In this document: one piece after another, positions 40,773-50,186 of the stretch
Layout of the letters: each line of letters starts with the position of its first letter
Position numbering within the stretch: the stretch's first letter is position 1
From: a bacterium D16-50
Lineage (GTDB): Bacteria > Bacillota > Clostridia > Lachnospirales > Lachnospiraceae
Direction of reading: 5' to 3'
DNA length: 64,000 nt
Assembly: GCA_003612485.1 (NCBI GenBank)
Contig: RAZA01000027.1
Location: 1 to 64,000, forward strand
Program-made: the position numbers and the translations under genes
Notes under the pieces: generated by a model
What the model was told of the DNA's origin: nothing
The model's database searches: none
The model's input: the letters and a program-made list of their open reading frames with translations, nothing else

Positions 40773-43547
40773 TCATTTTAAATTTTTCCAGAAGCGATTT
40801 ACCCTTTCCGCTACCGTTTCCACAGTGACTTCCTCAAAGCTCTGCCATTCTCTGGGAAAGAGTCTGCGGTAGGTAAGCTGCAGGAAGCGCTCGTCCAAAA
40901 GGGCTATGACCCCCGCGTCCTCTACAGTGCGTATAACCCTCCCCGCCGCCTGCAAAACCTTATTCATGCCCGGATACCGGTATGCATAGTCAAATCCGTT
41001 CTCCCCGCTTTCTCCGAAATACTCCTTGAGTATCTCTCTTTCGCCGCCCACCTGCGGCAGACCCGTGCCCACAATAACGGCACCTATGAGGCTGTCGTTC
41101 TTCAGGTCGATTCCCTCGCTGAAAATGCCTCCCAGCACGCAGAAGCCCACCAGTGCACGGCAGCCTCCGGCCCTCTTCCCGCCGTCCTCCCCCGCCTTGT
41201 CACATCGCTCCCTTCCACGCGAAACGCTTCGGAACCTGTCCAGAAACTCCTCCCTCTCCGCCTCCTTCATAGCCTCCCCCTGAAGGAGGCACTCTCTGTC
41301 CTCTCCTGCAAAACTTTCCATATACGTCTCGTAGATCGCCTGCAAGAATGCGTAGGACGGACAGAAGACCATATAGTTCCCCTGCCGGCACTTGACGATC
41401 TCCTCAATGTAGCAGGCAATCTTGAAGTACTCTTCCTTGGAACGTCTGGTGTACTTGCTGGTGACATCTCCGGCAACAAACAGCCCCCGTCTGGCCGGGT
41501 CGAACACGGATCTGGCATAGACCTCATAGTCCTCCTTCTCCCCTCCCAGAAGCCCCTTGTAATACTGTATGGGCAGGAAGGTTGCCGAAAAGAGGATGCT
41601 GCTGCGCCCACGAAGCATGCATCTTTTCAGGTTTTCCTTCGGATTCACGCAATACAGCTTCACCATACAGTCCCCCTCCTCGTTTGTCAGCGAATACTTG
41701 ACGTAGTGATCGTCCAGCAAATCATATATATACAAGAAATGGTTAATCTCAAAGTATATCTCCAACAGCATGTCTCTAACGACGGCAAGTTCATCCTCCG
41801 GCTCCGACAGATAATCGTCCATAGTTGCCTGAAGCCTTGCCAGATTCTGCACGAAGGCCTCCACGCTATCCACGAAACGATAGTACCCGCATTCATCCCC
41901 CAGCGCAAGCAGCTCCTGACGGCATTTCTCCAGCAGATATATCAGCTTGTCCCCATAATAACCACGCCCCCCGCCTCCGCCGGTTCCGGCCGCGGCTCCC
42001 TGCCTATGAGCTTCACAGTCTGCGCTAACTTCAGTACTGGTTTGGTCAATGCCCCCTGGAGCACGTCCCTCCAACCCTCCATTTTCCGACGTCTCTGTCA
42101 CAAATGTTGTAGATTCCAGCGATATTTGCCCCAAAACCCCTTTGTTTTTCCCGCGTCTGCCGTTTTCTGACATGACTGTCTGTTCTATTTCCCTGCTTAA
42201 CTCCAAAAACATTTCTCCATACAGCATGGCGCTGTACATCTCTCTGCCCCGATCCAGCAGATTATGTGCCTCGTCAATCAGAAAGATATATTTTCCCTCC
42301 GAACCGTCTCCAAAAAACCGCTTCAGATACACATGGGGATCAAATAGGTAATTATAGTCACAGATGATTCCGTCAGCGAACAAACTCACATCCAGACACA
42401 TTTCAAAAGGGCATACACTATGCTTCCGCGCATACTCCTCCACCGTCTCCCTGCCGAAGCTCTCTTCCTTCTCAAGCAGTTCAAACACCGCGTCGTTGAT
42501 TCGGTCATAATGGCCTCTGGCATAAGGGCAGTACTCCGGGTTGCACTCCGTCTCTTCCATAAAACAGATTTTTTCTTTCGCAGTAAGGATGACGCTTTTG
42601 AAGCGCAGCCCTTTTTTCCGAAGCAGCTCCAGAGCTTCTTCTGCTACGGTGCGGGTGATGGTCTTGGCTGTCAGATAGAACAGCTTCTCCCCCATACCCT
42701 TTCCCATAGCCTGAACAGCCGGATATATGGTGGAGATGGTTTTTCCCACCCCTGTAGGAGCTTCTATGAACAGCTTCTTCTTGTGAAAAATGGTCTTGTA
42801 TACATTGACCACCAATTCCTTCTGGCCCTCTCTATAGGGAAAGGGAAATTCCAGCCCCCTTATAGAGGCTTCTCTGATGCCCTGCCATTTCCATGAGTAG
42901 TCCGCCCATTTCAGATAGTCCGCCGCCAGCTCCCCGAACCATCTCTCCAGCTCTTCAAATTGATAGTCATGATAAAAATAGCGAAGCTCCTCAGAGACCA
43001 AATTGCAATAGGTCATCCGAACAGTCACCTTTTCCAGCTTTTGCTGCAGGGCATATATATAAGCATAACATTTTGCCTGCGCCAGATGCAGAAGCTTCGG
43101 CTCCCTCATTCTGGCAACGTCCCCATAGGTTCCCTTTATCTCGTCTATGGTCACTTGGCCGTTCTGGCGGATTATGCCGTCCGCCCTTCCCTCTATTATC
43201 AGCACATAGCCAGCCGAGGGCAGGACATGCTTCAGAGAGACCTCCGCCTGATATTCCGCCCCCATCCTTTTTTGGATCTTTCTATGAATCCTGCCGCCCT
43301 CCTGCATGGCATCCTCAGGCACTGCCTGATGTCTATTATCAAGATCCCCATGGCGCAGAATAAACTCCACCAGCCCTCTCACAGAGATCCGTATCTCCGC
43401 CGGCGCCCCATCGTCCTTCTTTTTGTCTGCCCTATCTTGTGGCAAATTGCTCTGTATTGTTCCGCCTTGTGGTGTCTCGCTCTCTGCAGCTTTGCCCTGA
43501 GGCGCTCCCTGCGCTGTTTCACTCTCTGCTATCTCAACCTTCGTCAT
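40773..43547 (-). CDS. XPD/DinG-like helicase with N-terminal PD-(D/E)XK-like nuclease domain
   Basis: 924 residues from ATG 43547, which has GGGGGA upstream; a longer frame to 43592 has no ribosome site. After a low-complexity start (about 1-45), residues about 50-215 form a Cas4/RecB-like PD-(D/E)XK domain: EGRADGI (D123), then IDEIKGTYGD (E136, K138). The superfamily 2 helicase follows: Walker A APTGVGKT (263-270), four iron-sulfur Cys (C328, C335, C340, C379), DEAH at 425-428, and motif VI VLQAAGRVIRT. A further Gly-rich inset (about 500-545) is variable. The family unwinds DNA; a fused nuclease suggests flap or R-loop processing (inference). Upstream is a hairpin terminator. Confidence 0.87.
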   Translation of the reverse strand: MTKVEIAESETAQGAPQGKAAESETPQGGTIQSNLPQDRADKKKDDGAPAEIRISVRGLVEFILRHGDLDNRHQAVPEDAMQEGGRIHRKIQKRMGAEYQAEVSLKHVLPSAGYVLIIEGRADGIIRQNGQVTIDEIKGTYGDVARMREPKLLHLAQAKCYAYIYALQQKLEKVTVRMTYCNLVSEELRYFYHDYQFEELERWFGELAADYLKWADYSWKWQGIREASIRGLEFPFPYREGQKELVVNVYKTIFHKKKLFIEAPTGVGKTISTIYPAVQAMGKGMGEKLFYLTAKTITRTVAEEALELLRKKGLRFKSVILTAKEKICFMEETECNPEYCPYARGHYDRINDAVFELLEKEESFGRETVEEYARKHSVCPFEMCLDVSLFADGIICDYNYLFDPHVYLKRFFGDGSEGKYIFLIDEAHNLLDRGREMYSAMLYGEMFLELSREIEQTVMSENGRRGKNKGVLGQISLESTTFVTETSENGGLEGRAPGGIDQTSTEVSADCEAHRQGAAAGTGGGGGRGYYGDKLIYLLEKCRQELLALGDECGYYRFVDSVEAFVQNLARLQATMDDYLSEPEDELAVVRDMLLEIYFEINHFLYIYDLLDDHYVKYSLTNEEGDCMVKLYCVNPKENLKRCMLRGRSSILFSATFLPIQYYKGLLGGEKEDYEVYARSVFDPARRGLFVAGDVTSKYTRRSKEEYFKIACYIEEIVKCRQGNYMVFCPSYAFLQAIYETYMESFAGEDRECLLQGEAMKEAEREEFLDRFRSVSRGRERCDKAGEDGGKRAGGCRALVGFCVLGGIFSEGIDLKNDSLIGAVIVGTGLPQVGGEREILKEYFGESGENGFDYAYRYPGMNKVLQAAGRVIRTVEDAGVIALLDERFLQLTYRRLFPREWQSFEEVTVETVAERVNRFWKNLK

Positions 43548-43615
43548 ATCCATCCCCCGTCCCGCCTCATTCAATTCCGGTGTCCGCGCCATCTATATCA
43601 CTGCCAGACTCAAAA

Positions 43616-43657
43616 AAACACAAGCTCCCCATGCAGACGTTCCTCTGCATGGGGAGC
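43616..43657 (-). terminator. Rho-independent terminator
   Basis: A perfect 14-bp stem (43624-43637 with 43644-43657) and 6-base loop, followed on the minus strand by TTGTGTTTTTTT. It ends the HPr-like gene, 69 bases past its stop, and insulates the helicase gene. Confidence 0.85.
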
Positions 43658-43725
43658 CAGTTTTGCCCATGGCAACAGCCATCCAAGCATCCTTGCCCAC
43701 CGATTTGAAGCATTCCCTCCATGCC

Positions 43726-43950
43726 TCAGCAGGCGACAGCCATCTTCTGGAGCAGTTCTTCCAGTTCGGCATTGTATCCGTCATAGGATACTTTCAACGG
43801 CTTGTGAAAATCCAGTCCATACACTCCCAGAAATGATTTCGCATCGACGATATATCTATTATAGGAAATGTCAATGTCAAAATCACATTTGGAAGTCACA
43901 TGGACAAAGTGCTGCACTTCATCAGGCGTCATATGAATTGTCCTAACCAT
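43726..43950 (-). CDS. HPr-like protein without the phospho-His (Crh-like)
   Basis: 74 residues from ATG 43950 (AAGGAAGG 6 bases upstream). The HPr fold is recognisable by size and by DAKSFLGVYGLD, the place of Ser46 in DLKSIMGVMSL. The active loop NxxGLHARP is replaced by HMTPDEVQHF, so no phospho-transfer His is present. Bacillus Crh has the same combination: no His15, kept Ser46, used in carbon catabolite control. Such degenerate HPr relatives are common in Clostridia and some may have no such role. Monocistronic, with its own promoter and terminator. Confidence 0.65.
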   Translation of the reverse strand: MVRTIHMTPDEVQHFVHVTSKCDFDIDISYNRYIVDAKSFLGVYGLDFHKPLKVSYDGYNAELEELLQKMAVAC

Positions 43951-44005
43951 TTCCATCCTTCCTTTCAAACGCTATCATCAGGCCCTAGGGCCCTTACAAT
44001 TCATA

Positions 44006-44034
44006 ATTATATCCAAATATCCCCAAAAGTAAAG
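44006..44034 (-). promoter_or_regulatory. Promoter of the HPr-like gene
   Basis: Minus-strand TATAAT (44006-44011) with a weak TTTACT 16 bases upstream. A GGCCCTAGGGCC palindrome (43981-43992) lies in the leader. Confidence 0.45.
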
Positions 44035-44205
44035 CACTTTATCACCATTTTACTTCAAGAATCGACGGATTCGTTACTATTTACAGATTCCCCATTCACT
44101 GGCAAAAAGTGTATTTCATAGACTGGAGATTTGTGCTTTTTCAGCCACAGAACCATTGGGCAGATTGCACAACATCTTCTCAGACATTGACAAAAGGCTT
44201 CCCAT

Positions 44206-44964
44206 TCATTGAAACTCCACCATATATTCCCGGAACCTCAGCGGCAGCATACCCTTCTGCAACTGCACATTCCTTCTGCCCTCTATCGTTATCGTATGGC
44301 AGAACTGCCTGAACAGTTCCTGATAGGTCATTTCATCCTCCGACAGCCCCGGCACAGTCACTTTGTCCCCATCCTCTCCCCGAAAAAAATACCATTCCTT
44401 CTGTGCCGGATGAATTCCGAACAAACTTCGTTTTTCATCGTATATGACAAAATTCTCTATGGGCAGCCTATCCGCAAAGTGCGGCATGATAAATACCAGC
44501 ACGTCATATTTCGGCCCGATTCGGGAATACAGCAGCCCATTGTCCAGCTCTTGAAAACGCAGAAACTGCTTCTGGTGGCCCACCTCGGTGGATACGCTTC
44601 TTGCAAGCGCAAAAGCCTTATGGACATCTCTGTCCGCCAGATTGTCAAACAGCTGACCCTGTCTGCAGCCCCGGCGCAGTCCGGATACCACCGTGCGGTA
44701 GACCGCCTGAGCCTTCTCCTGATCCTCCGAGGCCAGCGCCATGCACAGCGAGAGATAATTATCCGTCCCGAACCGGCGTTTCAGCGTATTCATGACCCTA
44801 TGGGTCTTCTCCGCATCCGGGCTCACGGCGATGTCCTCAGCAAAAAAGATCGGATCGTCCGTCAGGCAGAGCATCGTTTCCTCATGATTTCTCTTTTCCT
44901 CGTATGCCCGAAAAATAGCCGTAAAAATACTTTCAAGAGAGTCCTGACACCGATATACGACCAT
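44206..44964 (-). CDS. TIGR03915/DUF4130-type DNA metabolism protein
   Basis: 252 residues from ATG 44964 (AAGGGG 6 bases upstream). The start VVYRCQDSLESIFTAIFRAYEEK, the middle GHQKQFLRFQELDNGLLYSRIGP and DVLVFIMPHFADRLP match the family that always or nearly always goes with a radical SAM partner; here the partner is the upstream gene at 45001. In some bacteria this domain is fused to a uracil-DNA glycosylase. The chemistry is unknown, but a role in base repair or modification is widely assumed. The gap to the partner is 36 bp, so both are in one operon. Confidence 0.85.
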   Translation of the reverse strand: MVVYRCQDSLESIFTAIFRAYEEKRNHEETMLCLTDDPIFFAEDIAVSPDAEKTHRVMNTLKRRFGTDNYLSLCMALASEDQEKAQAVYRTVVSGLRRGCRQGQLFDNLADRDVHKAFALARSVSTEVGHQKQFLRFQELDNGLLYSRIGPKYDVLVFIMPHFADRLPIENFVIYDEKRSLFGIHPAQKEWYFFRGEDGDKVTVPGLSEDEMTYQELFRQFCHTITIEGRRNVQLQKGMLPLRFREYMVEFQ

Positions 44965-45000
44965 GCTCATCCCCTTGTCCCTTCCCTCGGCCCGCAGCCT

Positions 45001-46353
45001 CTACAGCTGCCCCACCGCCGTCGCCAGTCTTTCCGCGGCGCTGATCGGGCCGGTAAAGTCCATATCGTCAAACAGCGTCATTTGGCGGTAGCTCATGCCG
45101 TCGCTGCCCAGACGAATCCTGCTCTTTTCATCCGTGAGTCCTCTGACGATATAGTCTTCCTCCAGTTTCACCGGATACATCATACGTCCGCTGCAGGTGA
45201 CAAAATACACTGCTCTCTTCAGCACAACGCCTATTTTCTTGAGGTCGGCAAAGCTCAAGTCCCCGTTCCTTCTTGCCGCCACGATCCTCTTGGCGCTCTT
45301 CACCCCGATTCCCGGCACCCGGAGAAGCTGTTCAATCGAAGCGCGGTTTATCTCCACCGGAAACTCCCCCAGATTCCGTACTGCCCAATCCTCCTTAGGA
45401 TCCAGCAGTACATTAAAGAATGGACGCTTCTCATCCAAAAGCTCCTCCGCCCGAAATCCATAAAAGCGCAGGAGCCAGTCGGCCTGATATAGCCTATGCT
45501 CCCTGAGCAGGGGCGGGCCTCCGGGCAATGCCGGAAGGCATTTATCCCCCGTGACATTCACGAAGGCTGAATAGAACACCCTCTTCAGGCCAAATTTCTG
45601 ATAAAGCCCCTCCGCCACATTGATGATCTGATAATCGCTCTCCGGGGTCGCCCCCACTATCATCTGGGTGGACTGTCCCCCTGCCACAAACTTTGGCGCA
45701 TTCCGATACAGCGCCACCTCATTCTTGTTCGCCAGAATGCCGTTCTGTATCTGCCGCATGGGAGTCAGTATGGTTTTGCGGTGCTTATTGGGAGCCAGCG
45801 CATGCAGTCCCTCTCTGGTGGGCAGCTCCAAATTGACGCTCATCCTATCAACCAGAAAACCCGTCCGCTCTATCACCTCCGGATCCGCTCCGGGAATCGC
45901 CTTCACGTGGACATACCCGTTGAACCGGTATTTGTTCCGCAGCAGCCATACCGTTCGGCAGATCAGCTCCATGGTAAAGGTGGGATCCCGAAGAATTCCG
46001 GAGCTTAAAAACAGTCCCTCGATATAGTTCCTGCGGTAAAACTCCATTGTCAGCGTACAGATCTCCTCCGGGGAGAACGTGGCTCTGGGAATATCATTGG
46101 AATTCCGGTTCCTGCAATATTTACAGTCAAAGGCGCACTCGTTGGTCAGCAAAATCTTCAGCAGAGAGATGCATCTCCCGTCGCCGGAAAAGCTGTGGCA
46201 GATACCCGCCGCCACACAGTTGCCAATACTCTTCCCGTTCCCCTTCCGGTCCACTCCGCTGGAGGTACAAGCCACATCATACTTGGCGGCGTCCGTCAAT
46301 ATCTGCAGCTTGTCCATCAGAGGAGTCTCCCCGCCGGTCATCAAATAATCCAC
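45001..46353 (-). CDS. Putative DNA modification/repair radical SAM protein (TIGR03916 type)
   Basis: 450 residues from a GTG at 46353 with GGAGGT 8 bases upstream; ATG 46317 (MDKLQIL) is the more usual family start. The radical SAM cluster motif is CAFDCKYC (C73, C77, C80), preceded by a Cys-rich region (NCVAAGICHS). A helix-hairpin-helix near the end (LLRVPGIGVKSAKRIVAARR) would bind DNA. SAM cleavage would produce a radical to change a base or a lesion; the substrate is unknown. The partner gene follows at once. Both lie between helicase and recX/recA genes, which supports a DNA repair role. Confidence 0.88.
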   Translation of the reverse strand: MDYLMTGGETPLMDKLQILTDAAKYDVACTSSGVDRKGNGKSIGNCVAAGICHSFSGDGRCISLLKILLTNECAFDCKYCRNRNSNDIPRATFSPEEICTLTMEFYRRNYIEGLFLSSGILRDPTFTMELICRTVWLLRNKYRFNGYVHVKAIPGADPEVIERTGFLVDRMSVNLELPTREGLHALAPNKHRKTILTPMRQIQNGILANKNEVALYRNAPKFVAGGQSTQMIVGATPESDYQIINVAEGLYQKFGLKRVFYSAFVNVTGDKCLPALPGGPPLLREHRLYQADWLLRFYGFRAEELLDEKRPFFNVLLDPKEDWAVRNLGEFPVEINRASIEQLLRVPGIGVKSAKRIVAARRNGDLSFADLKKIGVVLKRAVYFVTCSGRMMYPVKLEEDYIVRGLTDEKSRIRLGSDGMSYRQMTLFDDMDFTGPISAAERLATAVGQL

Positions 46354-46454
46354 CCTTGTACACCTCCGCTCATCCCCATATCCTGCCTTTCCGCCCAGTT
46401 GCGCCCTTGCCCTTACGCCCCTGCCTCATGCTCCGCGTTTTCTAAAAAATAGGG

Positions 46455-47084
46455 TTAAAAGTCCTCACAGAGCCCCCCGCCCAGAACAGCCCTGCGCACC
46501 ACATCTCCTGAAAATCCTTTCCTCATCAGGAAGCCGTACATCTTCTGTCTCTCCTTCTGCCCCGCCGTCTCCTGATCAAATCCCTTCTTGGCCAAAAGCT
46601 CTCCCACCATTCGGCTTTCGTTCTGGCTTCCTCCCTGCTCTCCCCACTCTGTCCATGCCTTCTCCAGCGTAAGTCTATCGATCCCCTTGCCCAGCAGATC
46701 CTGCTCTATTCGCCTGCGGCTTCTGGAGCCCTCATGACGGCGAATAAAATTCAATGCATAGCGCAGATCGTCCGTATAGTGAAACCCTGCCACATAGGCC
46801 AGCGCCTCCTCTATGACCTTTTCCGGATAGCCTCCTTCCCTCAGCTTGTCATGAAGCTGCTTCACCGTATATTCTCTGCTCTTGAGCAGATTCATCGTGC
46901 GCAGCTTCGCCCGTTTGGGAAGAAGCTCCCCCATGATCCTGCAATAGCATTCCTCCGAAAGCTCCTCTCCCAGCCGAATGCGGAAGGAACGCAGTTCGCC
47001 TTTGTACAATACAAAGGCGAACTCTTCGTCGATAAATATTCTGCTCCGGGATTTGGACAATTCCTCGATCTGCGTGATCAACAT
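46455..47084 (-). CDS. recX: RecX, regulator of RecA
   Basis: 209 residues from ATG 47084, 19 bases after the recA stop; the longer frame to 47294 only runs in the shadow of recA. Helical repeats typical of RecX: REYTVKQLHDKLREGGYPEKVIEEALAYV, GFHYTDDLRYALNFIRRHE, SRRRIEQDLLGKGI and FLMRKGFSGDVVRRAV. RecX binds RecA filaments and limits their growth. Co-transcription with recA behind the LexA-type promoter is likely. Confidence 0.92.
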   Translation of the reverse strand: MLITQIEELSKSRSRIFIDEEFAFVLYKGELRSFRIRLGEELSEECYCRIMGELLPKRAKLRTMNLLKSREYTVKQLHDKLREGGYPEKVIEEALAYVAGFHYTDDLRYALNFIRRHEGSRSRRRIEQDLLGKGIDRLTLEKAWTEWGEQGGSQNESRMVGELLAKKGFDQETAGQKERQKMYGFLMRKGFSGDVVRRAVLGGGLCEDF

Positions 47085-47103
47085 GCTCTCAAAACTTCCC
47101 CTC

Positions 47104-48276
47104 TCATTCTGCGGATGCTTCAGGTTCCGGTGCTGTATTGTCATTGGCCTCTGCCCCATCGGCCTTCTTGGCGTCCGCCTTCGCTCCCTTGGATTCCGAT
47201 TTGGAGCCATCCTTCCCCTTTGCCGCCGACTTTCCGCCTTCCTTTGCCGGTGCTTGTGTACCTTCATTTTCTGCCGGGGAGCCTCCAAAGCCATACCGTG
47301 CCCTCACCTTCTCACTGATGGCCTTGCACACCTCCGGATTGTCCCTGAGATACTGCTTTGCGTTCTCACGGCCCTGACCGATCTTGTTTCCTTCGTAAGC
47401 ATACCATGCCCCCGATTTTGCTATGACATCCTGCTGGGCCGCCAGATCCAATATATCTCCCTCTCTGGATATGCCCATACCGAACATGATATCAAACTCC
47501 GCCTCCTTGAAGGGGGGCGCGACCTTATTCTTCACAACCTTCACTCTGGTACGGTTGCCGATCACCTCTCCGCCCTGCTTCAGAGCCTCCACACGGCGCA
47601 CGTCCAGCCTCACGGAGGAATAGAATTTCAGCGCGCGTCCTCCGGTAGTGGTCTCGGGATTCCCGAACATCACGCCCACCTTCTCCCGAAGCTGATTGAT
47701 GAATACCACCACGCAGTTAGACTTGCTGATCACTGCCGTCAGCTTTCTCAGCGCCTGAGACATGAGACGGGCCTGAAGCCCCACATGGCTGTCTCCCATA
47801 TCACCCTCGATTTCGGCCTTGGGAACCAGCGCCGCAACGGAGTCCACCACAACGATATCCACAGCGCCGGAACGGACCATGGTTTCGGTAATCTCCAGCG
47901 CCTGCTCTCCGTTGTCCGGCTGAGAGATGTACAGATTGTCTATGTCAACGCCTATATTCTTGGCATATACGGGATCCAGCGCGTGCTCTGCGTCTATGAA
48001 GCCTGCAATGCCTCCCTGCTTCTGCACCTCCGCCACCATATGCAGGGTTACTGTGGTCTTACCACTGGACTCAGGCCCGTATATCTCCACGATTCTTCCT
48101 CTGGGAATCCCGCCCAACCCCAACGCGATATCCAAGCTCAAAGAGCCTGTGGGAATGGTCTCCACATTCATCTGCGCGCTGGGATCGCCCAGCTTCATCA
48201 CTGCGCCCTTTCCGAACTGTTTCTCGATCTGGCCGATGGCCGCATCTAAAGCTTTCTTTTTTTCATCTTTTTCCAT
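47104..48276 (-). CDS. recA: RecA recombinase
   Basis: 390 residues from ATG 48276 (AAAGGAG 7 bases upstream). ATP-dependent strand exchange and LexA co-protease. Walker A GPESSGKT (67-74), GGRALKFYSSVRLD (L2 end), DNA loops and MAW-type regions are all present. The C-terminal tail (about 325-390) is longer than in E. coli and very rich in Ala, Lys, Glu and Asp, again a low-complexity stretch of the kind seen across this window. Confidence 0.98.
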   Translation of the reverse strand: MEKDEKKKALDAAIGQIEKQFGKGAVMKLGDPSAQMNVETIPTGSLSLDIALGLGGIPRGRIVEIYGPESSGKTTVTLHMVAEVQKQGGIAGFIDAEHALDPVYAKNIGVDIDNLYISQPDNGEQALEITETMVRSGAVDIVVVDSVAALVPKAEIEGDMGDSHVGLQARLMSQALRKLTAVISKSNCVVVFINQLREKVGVMFGNPETTTGGRALKFYSSVRLDVRRVEALKQGGEVIGNRTRVKVVKNKVAPPFKEAEFDIMFGMGISREGDILDLAAQQDVIAKSGAWYAYEGNKIGQGRENAKQYLRDNPEVCKAISEKVRARYGFGGSPAENEGTQAPAKEGGKSAAKGKDGSKSESKGAKADAKKADGAEANDNTAPEPEASAE

Positions 48277-48296
48277 GTCAATCTCCTTTTTACAAG

Positions 48297-48344
48297 GAAC
48301 AAATGTTCTTGTTTTATCATAAAACATCTGTTCGCATTTGTCAA
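48297..48344 (-). promoter_or_regulatory. recA promoter with two LexA (SOS) boxes
   Basis: Minus-strand TTGACA (48339-48344), 17-bp spacer and TATGAT (48316-48321). GAACAAATGTTC (48297-48308), a perfect GAAC-N4-GTTC box of the Gram-positive LexA type, lies downstream of the -10. A second box, GAACAGATGTTT (48322-48333), fills the spacer with one mismatch. Repression by LexA at both sites is expected. Confidence 0.88.
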
Positions 48345-48913
48345 CTACAATTTGTTTTTTGCCGCATTTGTTTTTCTTGCATTTGCAATTTGCTGTACTT
48401 GCTTTTACAGTTGTTTTTCTTCTATTACTTTTTCTCCCCTATGTTTTTCCTTTCCTTTATCTGACAGTAACTATACTCCTCTTTATGTCCAATAAAACTC
48501 CCTCAAACAAGCCCCACCTCCTTTTTCTCCTGATTTTCTTTTCTTTTGAACAGCAATGCCTGCAAAACATCCCTTTTTGGATATAACCGGCGAAATCGCC
48601 CTTGAGATATGAATGAGACCAGACAGAAGGCTTGAATTCCAAAAGCTGTGAGACATTGAGATTATGCCCTGATTCCCTATGCCTTGACGCGCATAGATTA
48701 AAATGTGGGCACATTGTCCCTTTGCGTGTCAATATTGTATCATGGACGCAGGTCTCTTGCAAGAGGAATCCGGCACGGACGCAAAATACAGCAAATCCAT
48801 GGGCACAAAACATCTCCCCAAGATATCCGCAAAAATCAAATCCGGGACATCGAAGCCACTTCTTCGCTGTCCCGGTCCCGCCGCGGCGCAATTGTACAAA
48901 ACCGCCCTATTCC
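48345..48913. other. Intergenic stretch with no gene seen
   Basis: About 570 bases between the recA promoter and the cinA stop. The left part has repeated ATTTG and T-rich tracts; the right part is mixed in composition. A leftward frame (48457-48891) starts with TTG, has no ribosome site and no recognisable domain. No terminator or RNA was recognised. Confidence 0.6.
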
Positions 48914-50179
48914 CTACTTCTTTCCAAACGTTACTTTGCTGTAATACTCAAGAATGCAGCCCCGCATCAGCGTCAAAGCCGCCGAAACCGCAGATTCACG
49001 GATCTTTTCCCTATTTCCGGAAAACCGAAACTCCTTTACCGTGGTTTTTCCCTTTACGCTGCAGGCGATATACACCAGACCTACCGGCTTCTCCGCAGTG
49101 CCGCCGTCCGGTCCGGCGATCCCTGTGACGGCGGCGGATACATCCGCCTTCAGCATCAGACATGCTCCCTTGGCCATCTCCTCCGCCGTCTGCCGGCTCA
49201 CTGCCCCGTGCTTTTGCAGCGTGCCTTTCTTCACTCCCAGAAAGCGTCTCTTGGCTTTGTTGGAATAGGTGATCACGCCGGACTTGTACACCTCGGAGAT
49301 CCCCGGCACATTGACCAGCCTGGCAGAGAGCATCCCCCCGGTGCAGGATTCCGCGCAGGCCAGTGTAAGCTTGTTTGCAACAAGCAGGTCGGCCACGGAT
49401 TTCTCCAGCGTAGTCTCCTCCTCCGTGCTGTAGATATCGTTTCCGAACCGGGACTTCAGCTCCTTCACCATGGGCTTAATCAGCTTCATGGCAGCCTTCT
49501 CGTCCTCGGCGGACGCAGTAACCCGGATATGGACTTCTCCCGTCTTGGCATAGGTGGCAATGGTAGGATTGCCCTGCCCGTCGATCAGATCCTTCACCAT
49601 AGTCTCTGCCTTGCTCTCCCCCACACCGCAGATCTTCACTGTCCGGGAACAGATGACCTGAGAGGTAAGCCGGGCCAGATAAGGCTCCACCAGCTCCTCG
49701 AACATAGGGCGCAGCTCGTTGGGCGGGCCGGGAAGAAGGATCACCCTCCCATTCTCCAGCTCCATGACGACCCCCGGCGCAGTGCCGTTATGGTTCTCCA
49801 GCACAATGCCACCCTCCGGCAGCATAGCCTGCTTCCAGTTGTTCTTTGTGGGTTCCAGCCCTCTATCCTTGAAAAACTTCTCAATGGCCGCTTTGGTGGG
49901 CTCGTGCATCACCAGCGCCTTGCCGCAGACCTTAGCCGCGGTCTCCTTGGTCAGATCATCCTCCGTAGGCCCCAGACCTCCCGACAAGATCACCACGTCA
50001 CTGCGGCCAAGGGCCGTCCGAAGTGTCTGGGACAGCCGCTCCTCATTGTCTCCAACCACTGTCTGGAAATAGCTGGCCAGCCCCAGCGCAGCACACTTTT
50101 CCGCCAAATACGCTCCGTTGGTGTTCACGATGCTCCCAAGCAGAAGCTCTGTGCCCACGAATATCAATTCAACAGTCAT
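48914..50179 (-). CDS. cinA: CinA-family protein
   Basis: 421 residues, standard length. N-terminal MoCF-like domain (ELIFVGTELLLGSIVNTNGAYLAE, LSGGLGPTEDDLTKE) and C-terminal CinA/PncC amidase domain (LACAESCTGGMLSARLVNVPG, TGIAGPDGGTAEKPVGLVYI). The C-domain deamidates nicotinamide mononucleotide; the N-domain acts as ADP-ribose pyrophosphatase in studied members. AGGAG 4 bases before the ATG; 7 bases after pgsA. Confidence 0.96.
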   Translation of the reverse strand: MTVELIFVGTELLLGSIVNTNGAYLAEKCAALGLASYFQTVVGDNEERLSQTLRTALGRSDVVILSGGLGPTEDDLTKETAAKVCGKALVMHEPTKAAIEKFFKDRGLEPTKNNWKQAMLPEGGIVLENHNGTAPGVVMELENGRVILLPGPPNELRPMFEELVEPYLARLTSQVICSRTVKICGVGESKAETMVKDLIDGQGNPTIATYAKTGEVHIRVTASAEDEKAAMKLIKPMVKELKSRFGNDIYSTEEETTLEKSVADLLVANKLTLACAESCTGGMLSARLVNVPGISEVYKSGVITYSNKAKRRFLGVKKGTLQKHGAVSRQTAEEMAKGACLMLKADVSAAVTGIAGPDGGTAEKPVGLVYIACSVKGKTTVKEFRFSGNREKIRESAVSAALTLMRGCILEYYSKVTFGKK

Positions 50180-50186
50180 ACGCTCC

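Noticed and set aside
44035..44050. Further copy of the recombination site (ATCACCATTT)
   Set aside because: Only a 10-base match with no inverted partner, promoter or recombinase beside it.
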